Part shown: piece by piece, positions 47,065 through 55,158 of the stretch
Layout: every line of letters begins with the position of its first letter
How positions within the stretch are numbered: the stretch's first letter is position 1
Source of the DNA: an archaeon
GTDB lineage: Archaea > Iainarchaeota > Iainarchaeia > Iainarchaeales > CSSED10-239
NCBI GenBank assembly: GCA_023230325.1
Contig: JALNXN010000005.1
Location: forward strand, 1-64,000
Length of the DNA stretch: 64,000 nt
Reading direction: 5' to 3'
Made by a program: the position numbers and the translations under genes
The notes under the pieces: model-generated
Told to the model about the DNA's origin: nothing
The model's input: the letters and a program-made list of their open reading frames with translations, nothing else
Databases searched by the model: none

Positions 47065-47340
47065 TTACATTAATGTTGATGCTTCGATCTCTAATTCATT
47101 AACACCAGGTATATTTTTTAATAACTCTTCTAGCCTATCTAAAAGACCATCTACCTTGTCAGGAAAAATGATTGCAACCCTTAAAAGCTTTAAACCAAAA
47201 GCAATTGGTTCCTCTTTTATTTCTGCAATCTTAAAAGGTTCACCTAGACCTTGCTCTAATTTTTTTTTAATCTTATCAATATCTTCTATCTCTTCTGGAT
47301 AGATTTTGTAAACTGAAAGAATATCACCCACAATTATCAC
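47065..47340 (-). CDS. ef1b: Elongation factor aEF1-beta
   Basis: A 91-residue guanine-nucleotide exchange factor for aEF1A. The archaeal pattern is seen in VGDILSVYKIYPEEIEDIDK, then EPIAFGLKLLRVAIIFPD and GVNELEIEASTLM at the end. Standard single-domain length. It starts 19 nt after the small zinc-ribbon gene on the same strand; this pair is conserved in archaea. Confidence 0.95.
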   Translation of the reverse strand: MIIVGDILSVYKIYPEEIEDIDKIKKKLEQGLGEPFKIAEIKEEPIAFGLKLLRVAIIFPDKVDGLLDRLEELLKNIPGVNELEIEASTLM

Positions 47341-47359
47341 CTAAATTTAATTTTTTTAC

Positions 47360-47515
47360 TTAAGGTCCAATAAAATTACATTCTGGACACTTATATGGTT
47401 TTGATGTTGACTTACATCTATTACATCTAATTATCTTTGCTTTACCGCATTTTGGACACTTAAATGTTGTATAATCCTGTGTAACCTCAATATTACAACT
47501 TGTACATTGTTCCAT
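47360..47515 (-). CDS. Small zinc-ribbon protein (HVO_2753-like)
   Basis: A 51-residue protein, MEQCTSCNIEVTQDYTTF ... ending YKCPECNFIGP. Four CxxC pairs (CTSC, CPKC, CNRC, CPEC) bind two zinc ions, and the terminal CPECxFxGP is the hallmark of this archaeal zinc-finger family, thought to bind RNA. It lies immediately before aEF1-beta, its usual neighbour. Too short to be called by length filters. Confidence 0.87.
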   Translation of the reverse strand: MEQCTSCNIEVTQDYTTFKCPKCGKAKIIRCNRCKSTSKPYKCPECNFIGP

Positions 47516-47634
47516 TATAAAAACACCTCTTTTGTTTAAAATTATAATTTTTTATTTTAAAAATAGTTTATTTTAAGTAAATAACTATTCACATATATTA
47601 TATATTAACAACCAATCTTTTTTAAAAATGTATT

Positions 47635-47705
47635 GGGTCTATAGCATAGTGGATAGTGCGATTGGCTTCGGACCAATATACGCGGGTTCGATTCCCGCTA
47701 GACCC
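47635..47705 (+). tRNA. tRNA-Arg (anticodon TCG)
   Basis: A complete 71-nt cloverleaf. The acceptor stem GGGTCTA pairs with TAGACCC, the anticodon arm ATTGG-CTTCGGA-CCAAT has anticodon TCG (reads CGA), and the T arm is GCGGG-TTCGATT-CCCGC. No intron and no encoded CCA. It is the only tRNA gene found in the window. Confidence 0.96.
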
Positions 47706-47740
47706 TTACATCCGCTTTTACTTTTTAAAAAAAGAAAAAA

Positions 47741-48403
47741 TTAAAGTTCTTTTTCTTCATCTAGTTCAAAGACCACTAAGTCTACCTCTAAATTATTATT
47801 AACCATCTCTTTTCTTAATTTTTCTGGAGTTCCTGTAAGGATAGGAAAAGTCCCATAGTGCATGGGGATAACAGTTTCAGGCTCTAGTAACTTTATAGCA
47901 TAACAGGCTTCTCTTTCCCCCATATTAAAATAACCATCAATTGGTAAAAAAACAATTTCTGGTTTATATAGATCTTTAATTATCTTCATGTCCATAAAGA
48001 CATTAGTGTCTCCTGCAAAATATAAGGTCTTAGTTTTAAATTTTATAACAAAACCAACAGGAGTTCCAATCTTACAAGAATGAAGAGCATTAACAAAAGT
48101 AAACTTAACTCCTTTATACTCAATAGTTCCTCCAAGATTTCCACCTAAAGTAGAAACTCTATATTTTTCAAGGTCTTGGGCAAGATCAAAAACAGTTATA
48201 ACAATTGCTCCGCAGTTTTTAGAAATATCAACAGTGTCTCCTAAATGGTCACCATGGTCATGAGTAAGCAAGATGATGTCTGGTCTAAAATCTAAATCTT
48301 TTGCTTTTACTTTAGGGTTATTTGTAATAAATGGATCTGTTAATATCTTAACTCCATCTTCTTCAATCAAAAAACAAGAATGTCCTATATATTTTATTTT
48401 CAT
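47741..48403 (-). CDS. UPF0173 metal-dependent hydrolase (metallo-beta-lactamase fold)
   Basis: A 220-residue hydrolase with the full metal motif THDHGDHLGD, N-terminal IKYIGHSCFLIEEDGVKILT, later ligands in NALHSCKIG, YFAGDTNVF and PMHYGTFP. This set is characteristic of UPF0173, related to UlaG and RNase Z-like folds. The substrate is unknown. It overlaps the stop of the upstream gene in an ATGA, so the two are translationally coupled. A diverged relative is encoded at 33.9 kb. Confidence 0.9.
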   Translation of the reverse strand: MKIKYIGHSCFLIEEDGVKILTDPFITNNPKVKAKDLDFRPDIILLTHDHGDHLGDTVDISKNCGAIVITVFDLAQDLEKYRVSTLGGNLGGTIEYKGVKFTFVNALHSCKIGTPVGFVIKFKTKTLYFAGDTNVFMDMKIIKDLYKPEIVFLPIDGYFNMGEREACYAIKLLEPETVIPMHYGTFPILTGTPEKLRKEMVNNNLEVDLVVFELDEEKEL

Positions 48404-49272
48404 AGTTTTTCACTTTTTTGTAAATATTCTTCTCTTTTCTCTCTGATCTCATTAATTAGATTAAAAGGTCCAAACAAATATACTTTCCCAAAACTAAAGC
48501 TAATTAGAATTTCATTAATGTATATCTTAAATTTAACAAGAATTGTTATTTCAAAATTATCTAATAGCTTTTTAGCTAACAAGTCTACTTCTTTGATATT
48601 AATCTTAAAACTTAGATCACCTTTTTTAGAGATCCCTTCAGTTTCCTCAAATAACTTGATTGTTTCTGGATATTCTTTACTACACTCTAGTATGATCTCC
48701 TCAACATTATACTTCTCATAAAGGAATTTAATAATTTCAAAAGTATTAGGGTCTAGATTAATAATTAACATGTCTTCAAAGTTTTTCTCCTGTAAAATAT
48801 TAATTTGATTTGTTAGAACATTTGAGAGATGTAGATAATGATTAACACTTGCATCCATTTCTTTTTTTAAATTAACTAGGTCATAGATATAGAATGTAGA
48901 GCTTGTTTTTCCAATCTTTAAAAGAGAAGGGTCTTGTTTTCCTCTTTCTAAAAAGATTTGTAAATTTGAAATAATGTCGTCTACAAATTCAAGAGAATTT
49001 CTTTTTTTTGATTTGTCTAAAAGATCATTAATGTTTATTAGAATTTTATTTTTTAATTTAGATTCAACTGTTATCTTTCCTTTTTCTGTTAACACATAAA
49101 AATCAGAATCCTTTTGTAAGTCTCCAAAGGCAATTAGGTTTTTTAGAGCTCTTGATAAAGCTGCTTTTGCAGAGCCACTGCTAGAGTAATTGGATAACAT
49201 TTTTGTTAATAGGTCATTGTAAGATGTTTTCTTTTGACTAACTTGTAATAATATTGAATCAGATAATGCCAT
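48400..49272 (-). CDS. Winged-helix-like protein of unknown function
   Basis: A 290-residue protein. The first 80 residues (MALSDSILLQVSQKKTSYND, then AALSRALKNLIAFGDLQK and YVLTEKGKITVES) have a winged-helix pattern; the rest is helical with no recognised domain. The frame is open for another 74 codons upstream, but that part is only the translated tandem repeat (YNCRFD repeated), so the ATG at 49272 is taken as the start. The gene overlaps the UPF0173 hydrolase by 4 nt. It may be a transcription factor; that is inference. Confidence 0.6.
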   Translation of the reverse strand: MALSDSILLQVSQKKTSYNDLLTKMLSNYSSSGSAKAALSRALKNLIAFGDLQKDSDFYVLTEKGKITVESKLKNKILININDLLDKSKKRNSLEFVDDIISNLQIFLERGKQDPSLLKIGKTSSTFYIYDLVNLKKEMDASVNHYLHLSNVLTNQINILQEKNFEDMLIINLDPNTFEIIKFLYEKYNVEEIILECSKEYPETIKLFEETEGISKKGDLSFKINIKEVDLLAKKLLDNFEITILVKFKIYINEILISFSFGKVYLFGPFNLINEIREKREEYLQKSEKL

Positions 49273-49325
49273 GACTAAATAACCTTTGCAATTGTGATTA
49301 AATTTGAAAAAATTATTGAATTTAA

Positions 49326-49410
49326 AATTATAATCAAATCTACAATTATAATCAAATCTACAATTATAATCAAATCTACAATTATAATCAAATCTACAAT
49401 TATAATTAAA
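49326..49410. repeat. 18-bp tandem repeats between the winged-helix gene and the histone gene
   Basis: Four exact 18-nt units (AATTATAATCAAATCTAC at 49326, 49344, 49362, 49380) and a partial fifth. Each contains TATAAT/ATTATA. The array lies in the divergent gap, 50-140 nt upstream of the winged-helix gene, and could carry its promoter or an operator array. Confidence 0.9.
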
Positions 49411-49494
49411 TTGCAAAAAGTATATATATGTTAACATTCTGTTAGGGAAAAGCATAATTGTATAAAATTGCTTGATAGTTGAAAAAGAGAACAA

Positions 49495-49504
49495 TTTATA
49501 AATA
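49495..49504 (+). promoter_or_regulatory. Probable TATA box of the histone gene
   Basis: TTTATAAATA lies 54 nt before the histone ATG, with a GAGGGGA ribosome-binding site at 49547-49553; a start of transcription near 49528 would give a leader of about 30 nt. Confidence 0.6.
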
Positions 49505-49557
49505 TTTTTACCTTAAAAGATAATATACAACTTTATTTTTAGAAAAGAGGGGATTTT

Positions 49558-49767
49558 ATGGCAGATTTACCAATCGCAGCAATAGATAGATTAATTAGAA
49601 AGGCAGGGGCTGAGAGAGTTTCTGAAGATGCAGCAGTTGCTTTAAGTAAAATTTTAGAAGATGTTGCAGTAGATATCTCTAAGCAGGCAATAGAGCTTGC
49701 AAAGCATGCAAAAAGAAAAACAGTTACTGGCGAAGATATTCAGTTGGCAACAAAGACTATGCAGTAA
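49558..49767 (+). CDS. Archaeal histone
   Basis: A 69-residue single histone fold that wraps DNA as dimers. The start MADLPIAAIDRLIRKAGAER, the middle helix AVALSKILEDVAVDISKQAI and the C-terminal RKTVTGEDIQLA (DNA-contact loop and last helix) all match euryarchaeal HMf-like histones. It has its own promoter and a strong GAGGGGA ribosome-binding site, as expected for an abundant protein. No tail extension is present. Confidence 0.97.
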   Translation: MADLPIAAIDRLIRKAGAERVSEDAAVALSKILEDVAVDISKQAIELAKHAKRKTVTGEDIQLATKTMQ

Positions 49768-49823
49768 CTTTTTTAAATTTTTTAATTATTATTTTTTATT
49801 TTAAGAAGAAGGAATTTTAACTT

Positions 49824-50672
49824 ATGATATACAACACAGATTTACACTTGCACACTCACTATTCTGATGGTGTTCTCTCTCCAAAGAGCTTAGTTGAGCT
49901 TGCAAAGAAGAGAAAGCTACAAGCTATCTCTATAACTGACCATGATACCACAGATGGTCTTAGAGAAGGTAGTAAAGCTGCCAAAGAAAATAAAATTGAA
50001 TTAATTAATGGTGTGGAGATTCAGGGTTTAGGTTCTGAGATTCTTGGTTACTTTTTTGATGAAGACAATAATTCTTTACAAAGTTTACTTGAAAACCAAA
50101 AAAAGCAAAGAACAAAGTATGTTCTTAAAAAGATAGAAGGCTTAAATGATCTAAATATAGATATTTCTATTGATGAGGTTTTTGAAAAAAGTAAACCTGC
50201 AGATTATTTGTTAACAACATATGTTGCAGAGGTTATGATTGAGAAAGGTTATGTTAAAAGCATACAGGAAGCCTTTGACAAATATTTAAGAAAGATCCCA
50301 GTAAAGTTAGAGGAAAGTCCACTAAGACTTAAAAAAATAATTGGAACAATTAAAGATGCAAATGGGCTTTGTATTTTACCACATCCTTGGTATTTAAAAC
50401 CAGATTTTAAATATGAGATTGAGACTTTTATAATTAAGTTAAAGAAGTATGGTTTAGATGGAGTAGAAGTAATTGGTTATATTCCAGAAGAACTAAAAAC
50501 CTTTGAAAATTCTGATTTTATGGAGACAATTAAGATTATTGCAAACAAGTATGATCTGTTGTTAAGTGGGGGTTCTGACTTTCATGGAGAAAAGATTCAT
50601 CCAGATAATATTCTTGGAAAATATAATATTCCATATGACTATGTTAAGAAAATGAAAGAGAGATTAATTTAG
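49824..50672 (+). CDS. PHP-domain phosphoesterase
   Basis: A 282-residue PHP enzyme of the TrpH/YciV type. Metal ligands are in DLHLHTHYSDGVLSP, ITDHDTTDGLREG, VEIQG, HPWYLKP and GGSDFHGEKIHP. Relatives hydrolyse 3',5'-nucleotide bisphosphates or act as exonucleases of short RNAs. It is read in the same direction as the histone gene 56 nt upstream but the two are not obviously linked. Length typical. Confidence 0.87.
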   Translation: MIYNTDLHLHTHYSDGVLSPKSLVELAKKRKLQAISITDHDTTDGLREGSKAAKENKIELINGVEIQGLGSEILGYFFDEDNNSLQSLLENQKKQRTKYVLKKIEGLNDLNIDISIDEVFEKSKPADYLLTTYVAEVMIEKGYVKSIQEAFDKYLRKIPVKLEESPLRLKKIIGTIKDANGLCILPHPWYLKPDFKYEIETFIIKLKKYGLDGVEVIGYIPEELKTFENSDFMETIKIIANKYDLLLSGGSDFHGEKIHPDNILGKYNIPYDYVKKMKERLI

Positions 50673-50681
50673 AATTTAGAT

Positions 50682-51098
50682 TTAAACTTCAAGAACATAA
50701 GTCTTTGGAAAAATAATTTTTTTCTTAAGAACATCTTTTGTAATTACTTTCAAAAGATTCAACCCCAAAAAAGCACACCTAGTTCTTGTTTGTAAAACCC
50801 CACCAAGATTTTTAACAATTATTTTTTCATCAAATGAAGATATCTCTTTTAAAGATTTGTTTTTTACAAGTTCAGTTAACACACACATTCCTGCTTTTGA
50901 TATCACACAACCTGAATGTTTAAAACTTATTTTCTTAATAACTAAATCTTTTGATAACTTCAAATATATTGAAACAACATCTGAACAATTTTTATTTTTC
51001 CCAACAACCTTAACATCAAATGAAACTAAAGGTCCATAATTAACAGGATTAGCATAATAATCTAAAATTATTTGAGAAGGTATATAGTCATCACTCAT
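50682..51098 (-). CDS. Iron-sulfur scaffold or sulfur-transfer protein SufU/IscU-like
   Basis: A 138-residue NifU-N/SufU-family protein. The three conserved Cys are present in NKNCSDVV, HSGCVISKAG and RTRCAFLGL, while the usual Gly-Asp after the first Cys is Ser-Asp. It is the last gene of the sufCBDU run, its start overlapping the sufD stop (ATGA). It probably carries sulfur or a cluster to or from SufBCD. Confidence 0.87.
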   Translation of the reverse strand: MSDDYIPSQIILDYYANPVNYGPLVSFDVKVVGKNKNCSDVVSIYLKLSKDLVIKKISFKHSGCVISKAGMCVLTELVKNKSLKEISSFDEKIIVKNLGGVLQTRTRCAFLGLNLLKVITKDVLKKKIIFPKTYVLEV

Positions 51099-51982
51099 AA
51101 CTTACCCTCTATTCTTTTAGAAATATACTCTTTTAATATCTGTAAATATTCAGAAATGTTTGCTTTTAGAAAGGAAAACACAACAAATTTCTTTGCTTTA
51201 CTCTTGGAAAATCCCCTTGTCCCAAGATAAAACAATTCATCTAAAGTTACCTCTTCAACAGTAGCAGCATGAGTTGCAACAACATTCTTTGGAACAATTT
51301 CAAGCATAGGGATATTTATTGATCTTGCAGTCTTTGACAAAAGCATGGTGTTTGTTTCAAGGTAGGCTTTTGAAAAGTCTGCTTTTTTTAAAATATTTAT
51401 TAACCCAGCATATTTTACAAAGGACTTGTCCTTTAACACATTCTTAATGGTCGTACTTGAAACTACTTTTTTAGACAAATGTAAATTTCTAATTTCAATT
51501 TTGTTTGTTTGCTCTTTTGATAATAACAAAACATCATTCTCAGAAAATTGAGAATTACTTAATATTAAGTTCTCCTGAAAGTAAGACAACTTCTTAGAAT
51601 CAAAAAACAAATTTGTAAAATTAATATTTGATCTTTCAACAATTACTTTATTTCTTAAAACTAGATCCTCTGAGGAAAAATCTTTAACATATGTTACATT
51701 AAAAGAATTATAAAAATAAAAAATTATATTTCTGTTTTTGAAATTATTAAAATCACTAGTTTCTAAAATATCTAGATCTTTACAATTTGAAAAGATGATA
51801 ACTGAGTTGTTTCTAACTTCACTTAAATTTATTTTAATTGATTTTGATTTTAAAGATAAAAAGTAAATTGAAGAGCTATGTACATCTACACCTAACTTTA
51901 AAAAAGTCCTTTTATACTTTAAAGCTAGACTATTATAATCTAACTTATAAGATTTTAAATCCAAAAATAACATATCAAACAT
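51095..51982 (-). CDS. Fe-S assembly protein SufD-like
   Basis: A 295-residue protein shorter than bacterial SufD (about 420), keeping the C-terminal part of the beta-helix core with HAATVEEVTLDELFYLGTRG and the following FVVFSFLKANISEYL. The N-terminal half is weakly conserved. It partners SufB and the ATPase SufC in the cluster-assembly complex. It starts 7 nt after sufB ends and its stop overlaps sufU. Confidence 0.88.
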   Translation of the reverse strand: MFDMLFLDLKSYKLDYNSLALKYKRTFLKLGVDVHSSSIYFLSLKSKSIKINLSEVRNNSVIIFSNCKDLDILETSDFNNFKNRNIIFYFYNSFNVTYVKDFSSEDLVLRNKVIVERSNINFTNLFFDSKKLSYFQENLILSNSQFSENDVLLLSKEQTNKIEIRNLHLSKKVVSSTTIKNVLKDKSFVKYAGLINILKKADFSKAYLETNTMLLSKTARSINIPMLEIVPKNVVATHAATVEEVTLDELFYLGTRGFSKSKAKKFVVFSFLKANISEYLQILKEYISKRIEGKL

Positions 51983-51989
51983 AAACTTT

Positions 51990-53435
51990 TCAACCTACAG
52001 AATTTTCAAACTCCATCTCAATAAGCCTATTTAGCTCAACTGCAAACTCTAAAGGTATCTGTTTTGAAAACTCACTAATAAATCCTAAAATAATTAAAGT
52101 GACTGCTTTTGATTCTTCAATACCTCTTGACATCAAATAAAATAATTGTTCTTCACCAATCCTTCCAACTGTTGCTTCATGAGAAACTTCTGCTGTTGGT
52201 TCGTCTACAATTATTACTGGGTAGGTATCAGTCTTACTTTTAGAGTCCATCAATATAGCATCACATTTAACATTTGATTTTGTGTTTTTAAGCCCAGCAC
52301 CAATTTTTACAAGACCTCTGTAAGCAGAAACACCTCCATCTTTAGAAATGGATTTAGAAACTATTGTTCCTGTGGTGTTGTTTGCCTCATGTATGATCTT
52401 TGCTCCAGCATCTTGCATTTGGTTTTTTGAAGCAATAGCAATTGACAACACTTCTCCTCTAGAACCTTCCCCTTTTAGATAGATTGCAGGGTATTTCATT
52501 GTTAACTTTGAACCTAGGTTACCATCCACCCATTCAATAGTTGCATTTTTATAAGCAAAAGCTCTTTTTGTTACAAGATTGTAAATATTGTTTGCCCAAT
52601 TTTGAATTGTTGAATATCTAATGGTTGCACCTTCTAAGGCTATAACCTCAACAACAGCAGCATGAAGGGATTGGGAGGAATATTTAGGGGCAGTGCAGCC
52701 TTCAATATAATGAATTTTACTATTCTTATCTGCAATTATTAGAGTTCTTTCAAACTGTCCCATATTTGCTGAATTGATTCTAAAGTATGCTTGGAGAGGA
52801 GTGTCAACTTTTACATTTTTAGGAACATATACAAATGAACCTCCTGACCAAACTGCTGAATTTAGACTTGCAAACTTGTTATCATCTAAAGGAACAACAG
52901 AACCAAAATATTTTTTTACAAGCTTAGGATATTTCTTAAGACCTTCGTCCATGGATAGAAAGACAACTCCTTTTTTTTCAAATTCTTCTTTAATTCTGTG
53001 ATAAACAACTTCTGAATCATATTGAGCACCCACTCCTGCAAGAAAGGCTTGTTCAGCTTTAGGAACCCCAATTCTATCAAATGTTTTTTTTACAGAACTA
53101 GGAACATCCTTCCAGCTTTTATTTTCTTTAGAGTCAATGGATGCAAAGTAAGTTATGTTATTGTAATCGATCTCTTTTAGATTACCAACTCCCCAGGTAG
53201 GTGTTTTCTTTTTTAAAAACTTCTTATAGCTTTTTAGTCTAAAGTCAAGCATCCATTTTGGTTCATTTTTATGTTTTGAAATTCTTTTAATAACATCTTC
53301 TGACAATCCCTTATCAAACTTAACTTTATAATTGTTTGTAGAATAGAGGAAATTATATTTTTCAATCTTAGTTGCTTTTTTTATAGTTTTTAAAGAACTT
53401 TTAGTTGAAGTCTTTTGTATTTTATTTCTGTTCAT
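51990..53435 (-). CDS. sufB: Fe-S assembly protein SufB
   Basis: A 481-residue scaffold on which new clusters are built. The start after a basic leader (IKKATKIEKYNFLYSTNN) and core segments WMLDFRLKSYKKF, SSVKKTFDRIGVP, YIEGCTAPKYS, and HEATVGRIGEEQLFYLMSRG are typical of SufB. The conserved Cys in EGCTAP and the Glu in HEATVG are present. Full length. It follows sufC by 86 nt and precedes sufD. Confidence 0.96.
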   Translation of the reverse strand: MNRNKIQKTSTKSSLKTIKKATKIEKYNFLYSTNNYKVKFDKGLSEDVIKRISKHKNEPKWMLDFRLKSYKKFLKKKTPTWGVGNLKEIDYNNITYFASIDSKENKSWKDVPSSVKKTFDRIGVPKAEQAFLAGVGAQYDSEVVYHRIKEEFEKKGVVFLSMDEGLKKYPKLVKKYFGSVVPLDDNKFASLNSAVWSGGSFVYVPKNVKVDTPLQAYFRINSANMGQFERTLIIADKNSKIHYIEGCTAPKYSSQSLHAAVVEVIALEGATIRYSTIQNWANNIYNLVTKRAFAYKNATIEWVDGNLGSKLTMKYPAIYLKGEGSRGEVLSIAIASKNQMQDAGAKIIHEANNTTGTIVSKSISKDGGVSAYRGLVKIGAGLKNTKSNVKCDAILMDSKSKTDTYPVIIVDEPTAEVSHEATVGRIGEEQLFYLMSRGIEESKAVTLIILGFISEFSKQIPLEFAVELNRLIEMEFENSVG

Positions 53436-53521
53436 ATTAATTTATAGTTTTTAATTTATAATTTGAAATTTTTTTTGTTCTTATTTTTATTATAGTTCTA
53501 ATTTTAATTTTAGTTTTAATT

Positions 53522-54292
53522 TTATTTTGGTTTTAATTTCTTATACTCATCAATTATTTTAGTAAAGCCATTCTTCTCAATATTGTTTGCAAAAGATTTA
53601 TCTCCACTTTTAATAATCTCACCCTCATTCATCACATGCACAAAATCAGGTTTTAAAAAATCAAGAATCTTTTTATGATGGGTTATTACTATTACTGAAA
53701 AGTTAGGGTTTTCTTTTTTTAAATTATTAATTGATTTACACACAAGCTTTAAAGAGTCAACATCAAGTCCAGAATCAGTTTCATCTAAAATTGCCAAAGA
53801 TGGGTTTAATAAATTAAGTTGTAAGATTTCTGCTCTCTTTTTCTCTCCACCAGAAAAACCAACATTTAAAGCTCTTGATAAAAAGGAGTCATCGATATGT
53901 AATAATTTTGTTTGTTTTTTAACTAAGAGATTAAACTCTAATACTGAGATTTTCTTATTATAAGTGCTTATATAACTATTTCTTAAAAAAGAAAAATAAT
54001 TTAGCCCAGGTATCTCTAAAGGTGTTTGAAATGATAAAAAAAGTCCTAGCTTTGCTCTTTTGTCTGCACTTAAATTTAGAATGTTTTTATTTTTAAAAAT
54101 TATCTTCCCACTAGTAACTTGATACTTTGGATGCCCCATAATAGTGTACGCTAAAGTTGATTTTCCAGAGCCGTTTGGACCCATGATTGCATGAACCTCT
54201 TGTTCTTTAATGTCTAATTTAAATTTAGATAATATCTTTTTATGCTCAACATTTACTGATAAATTGTTTATGCTTAATAATAGCTTTTTCAT
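53522..54292 (-). CDS. sufC: Fe-S assembly ATPase SufC
   Basis: A 256-residue ABC ATPase that drives cluster assembly on SufBD. Walker A is MGPNGSGKSTL, the signature is FSGGEKKRAEIL and Walker B is LAILDETDSGLD, the SufC-type ending. The ATG at 54292 is chosen because TTGAGGAATAAC with a GAGG site precedes it; a TTG four codons upstream is part of that site. It heads the suf operon. Confidence 0.95.
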   Translation of the reverse strand: MKKLLLSINNLSVNVEHKKILSKFKLDIKEQEVHAIMGPNGSGKSTLAYTIMGHPKYQVTSGKIIFKNKNILNLSADKRAKLGLFLSFQTPLEIPGLNYFSFLRNSYISTYNKKISVLEFNLLVKKQTKLLHIDDSFLSRALNVGFSGGEKKRAEILQLNLLNPSLAILDETDSGLDVDSLKLVCKSINNLKKENPNFSVIVITHHKKILDFLKPDFVHVMNEGEIIKSGDKSFANNIEKNGFTKIIDEYKKLKPK

Positions 54293-54524
54293 GTTATTCC
54301 TCAAATGACTCTCTGTTCATATATATAACTCATGAAAGAATTTAAAAAGATAACTAATAACCTTAAAAAAAGGTTATTTTCTTTTTTATAAACTCTAAAT
54401 TTTAAATAGTTTTACCAAAAATCAAGCATATCTTGTTTTAGAGAAGAAAAATTAAAATTGAAATTAGAATTAGAATTGAAAATAAAAAATAAAATTAGAA
54501 ATAAAAATTAATTTTAAAAAAAGA

Positions 54525-55097
54525 TCATTTAAGTCTAGGCTTAATTAGTTCGCAAATGTTAGAAGTAATTTCTTTAATACTATTTTTTTCAACATTAATA
54601 ATATAGTCAAACACATCTAAATCCTTACCCAACACAAAGCCATAGAGTTTCTTAAAATGCCTTTTATTAAACCCATCTTTTTTTCGTATAATTTTTCTTG
54701 CGTCTTCCAAATTTACTTTATCTCTTTTCATTAACCTTAAAGTTCTAACCTTAAAAGAAGCATGCAACCAAATCTTAATAATCTTCTTTTTATTGTTTGA
54801 AAGGTAAGGAAGTGTCCAAGAATCCAAAACTAAATTATCTTTTTCTTTTAGTAACTTCTTTAAATAATTATCAAGCCTATAATCTAAATTTAGATCCTTA
54901 TGTCTAACAGAATCTAAGTTTGAAAATTCATACCAACCTTTGTTCATTTTAGTTTTGTTTGGATCAATATCTCTGTTAGTATGGATTAGTTTAAGAATAT
55001 GAGATGTGTGCACAAATTTATAATTAAGTTTCTTTGCAAGACTTTCAGATAAGTAACTCTTTCCTGAGGCTGTAAACCCACAAATTAAAATAATCAT
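54525..55097 (-). CDS. Small P-loop kinase (cytidylate kinase-like)
   Basis: A 190-residue NMP-kinase-like protein. Walker A is CGFTASGKSYL, followed by a helix leading to HTSHILKLIH and a LID-like basic region RDKVNLEDARKIIRKKD. The fold and length are those of archaeal cytidylate kinases, but the usual GLPGSGTTT form of the P-loop is not present. It lies between RuBisCO and the suf genes on the same strand, 61 nt after rbcL. Nucleotide substrate uncertain; cytidylate or dephospho-CoA kinase are the main options. Confidence 0.65.
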   Translation of the reverse strand: MIILICGFTASGKSYLSESLAKKLNYKFVHTSHILKLIHTNRDIDPNKTKMNKGWYEFSNLDSVRHKDLNLDYRLDNYLKKLLKEKDNLVLDSWTLPYLSNNKKKIIKIWLHASFKVRTLRLMKRDKVNLEDARKIIRKKDGFNKRHFKKLYGFVLGKDLDVFDYIINVEKNSIKEITSNICELIKPRLK

Positions 55098-55158
55098 AAA
55101 CTAATTACACACTCTAAATTGTATTTTTTATTTAATCTGATTAAATTAAATTTTTACT

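Noticed and set aside
49273-49494. N-terminal extension of the winged-helix protein with repeated YNCRFD
   Set aside because: The extension is the translated 18-bp tandem repeat; a normal ATG exists at 49272 and the domain starts there.
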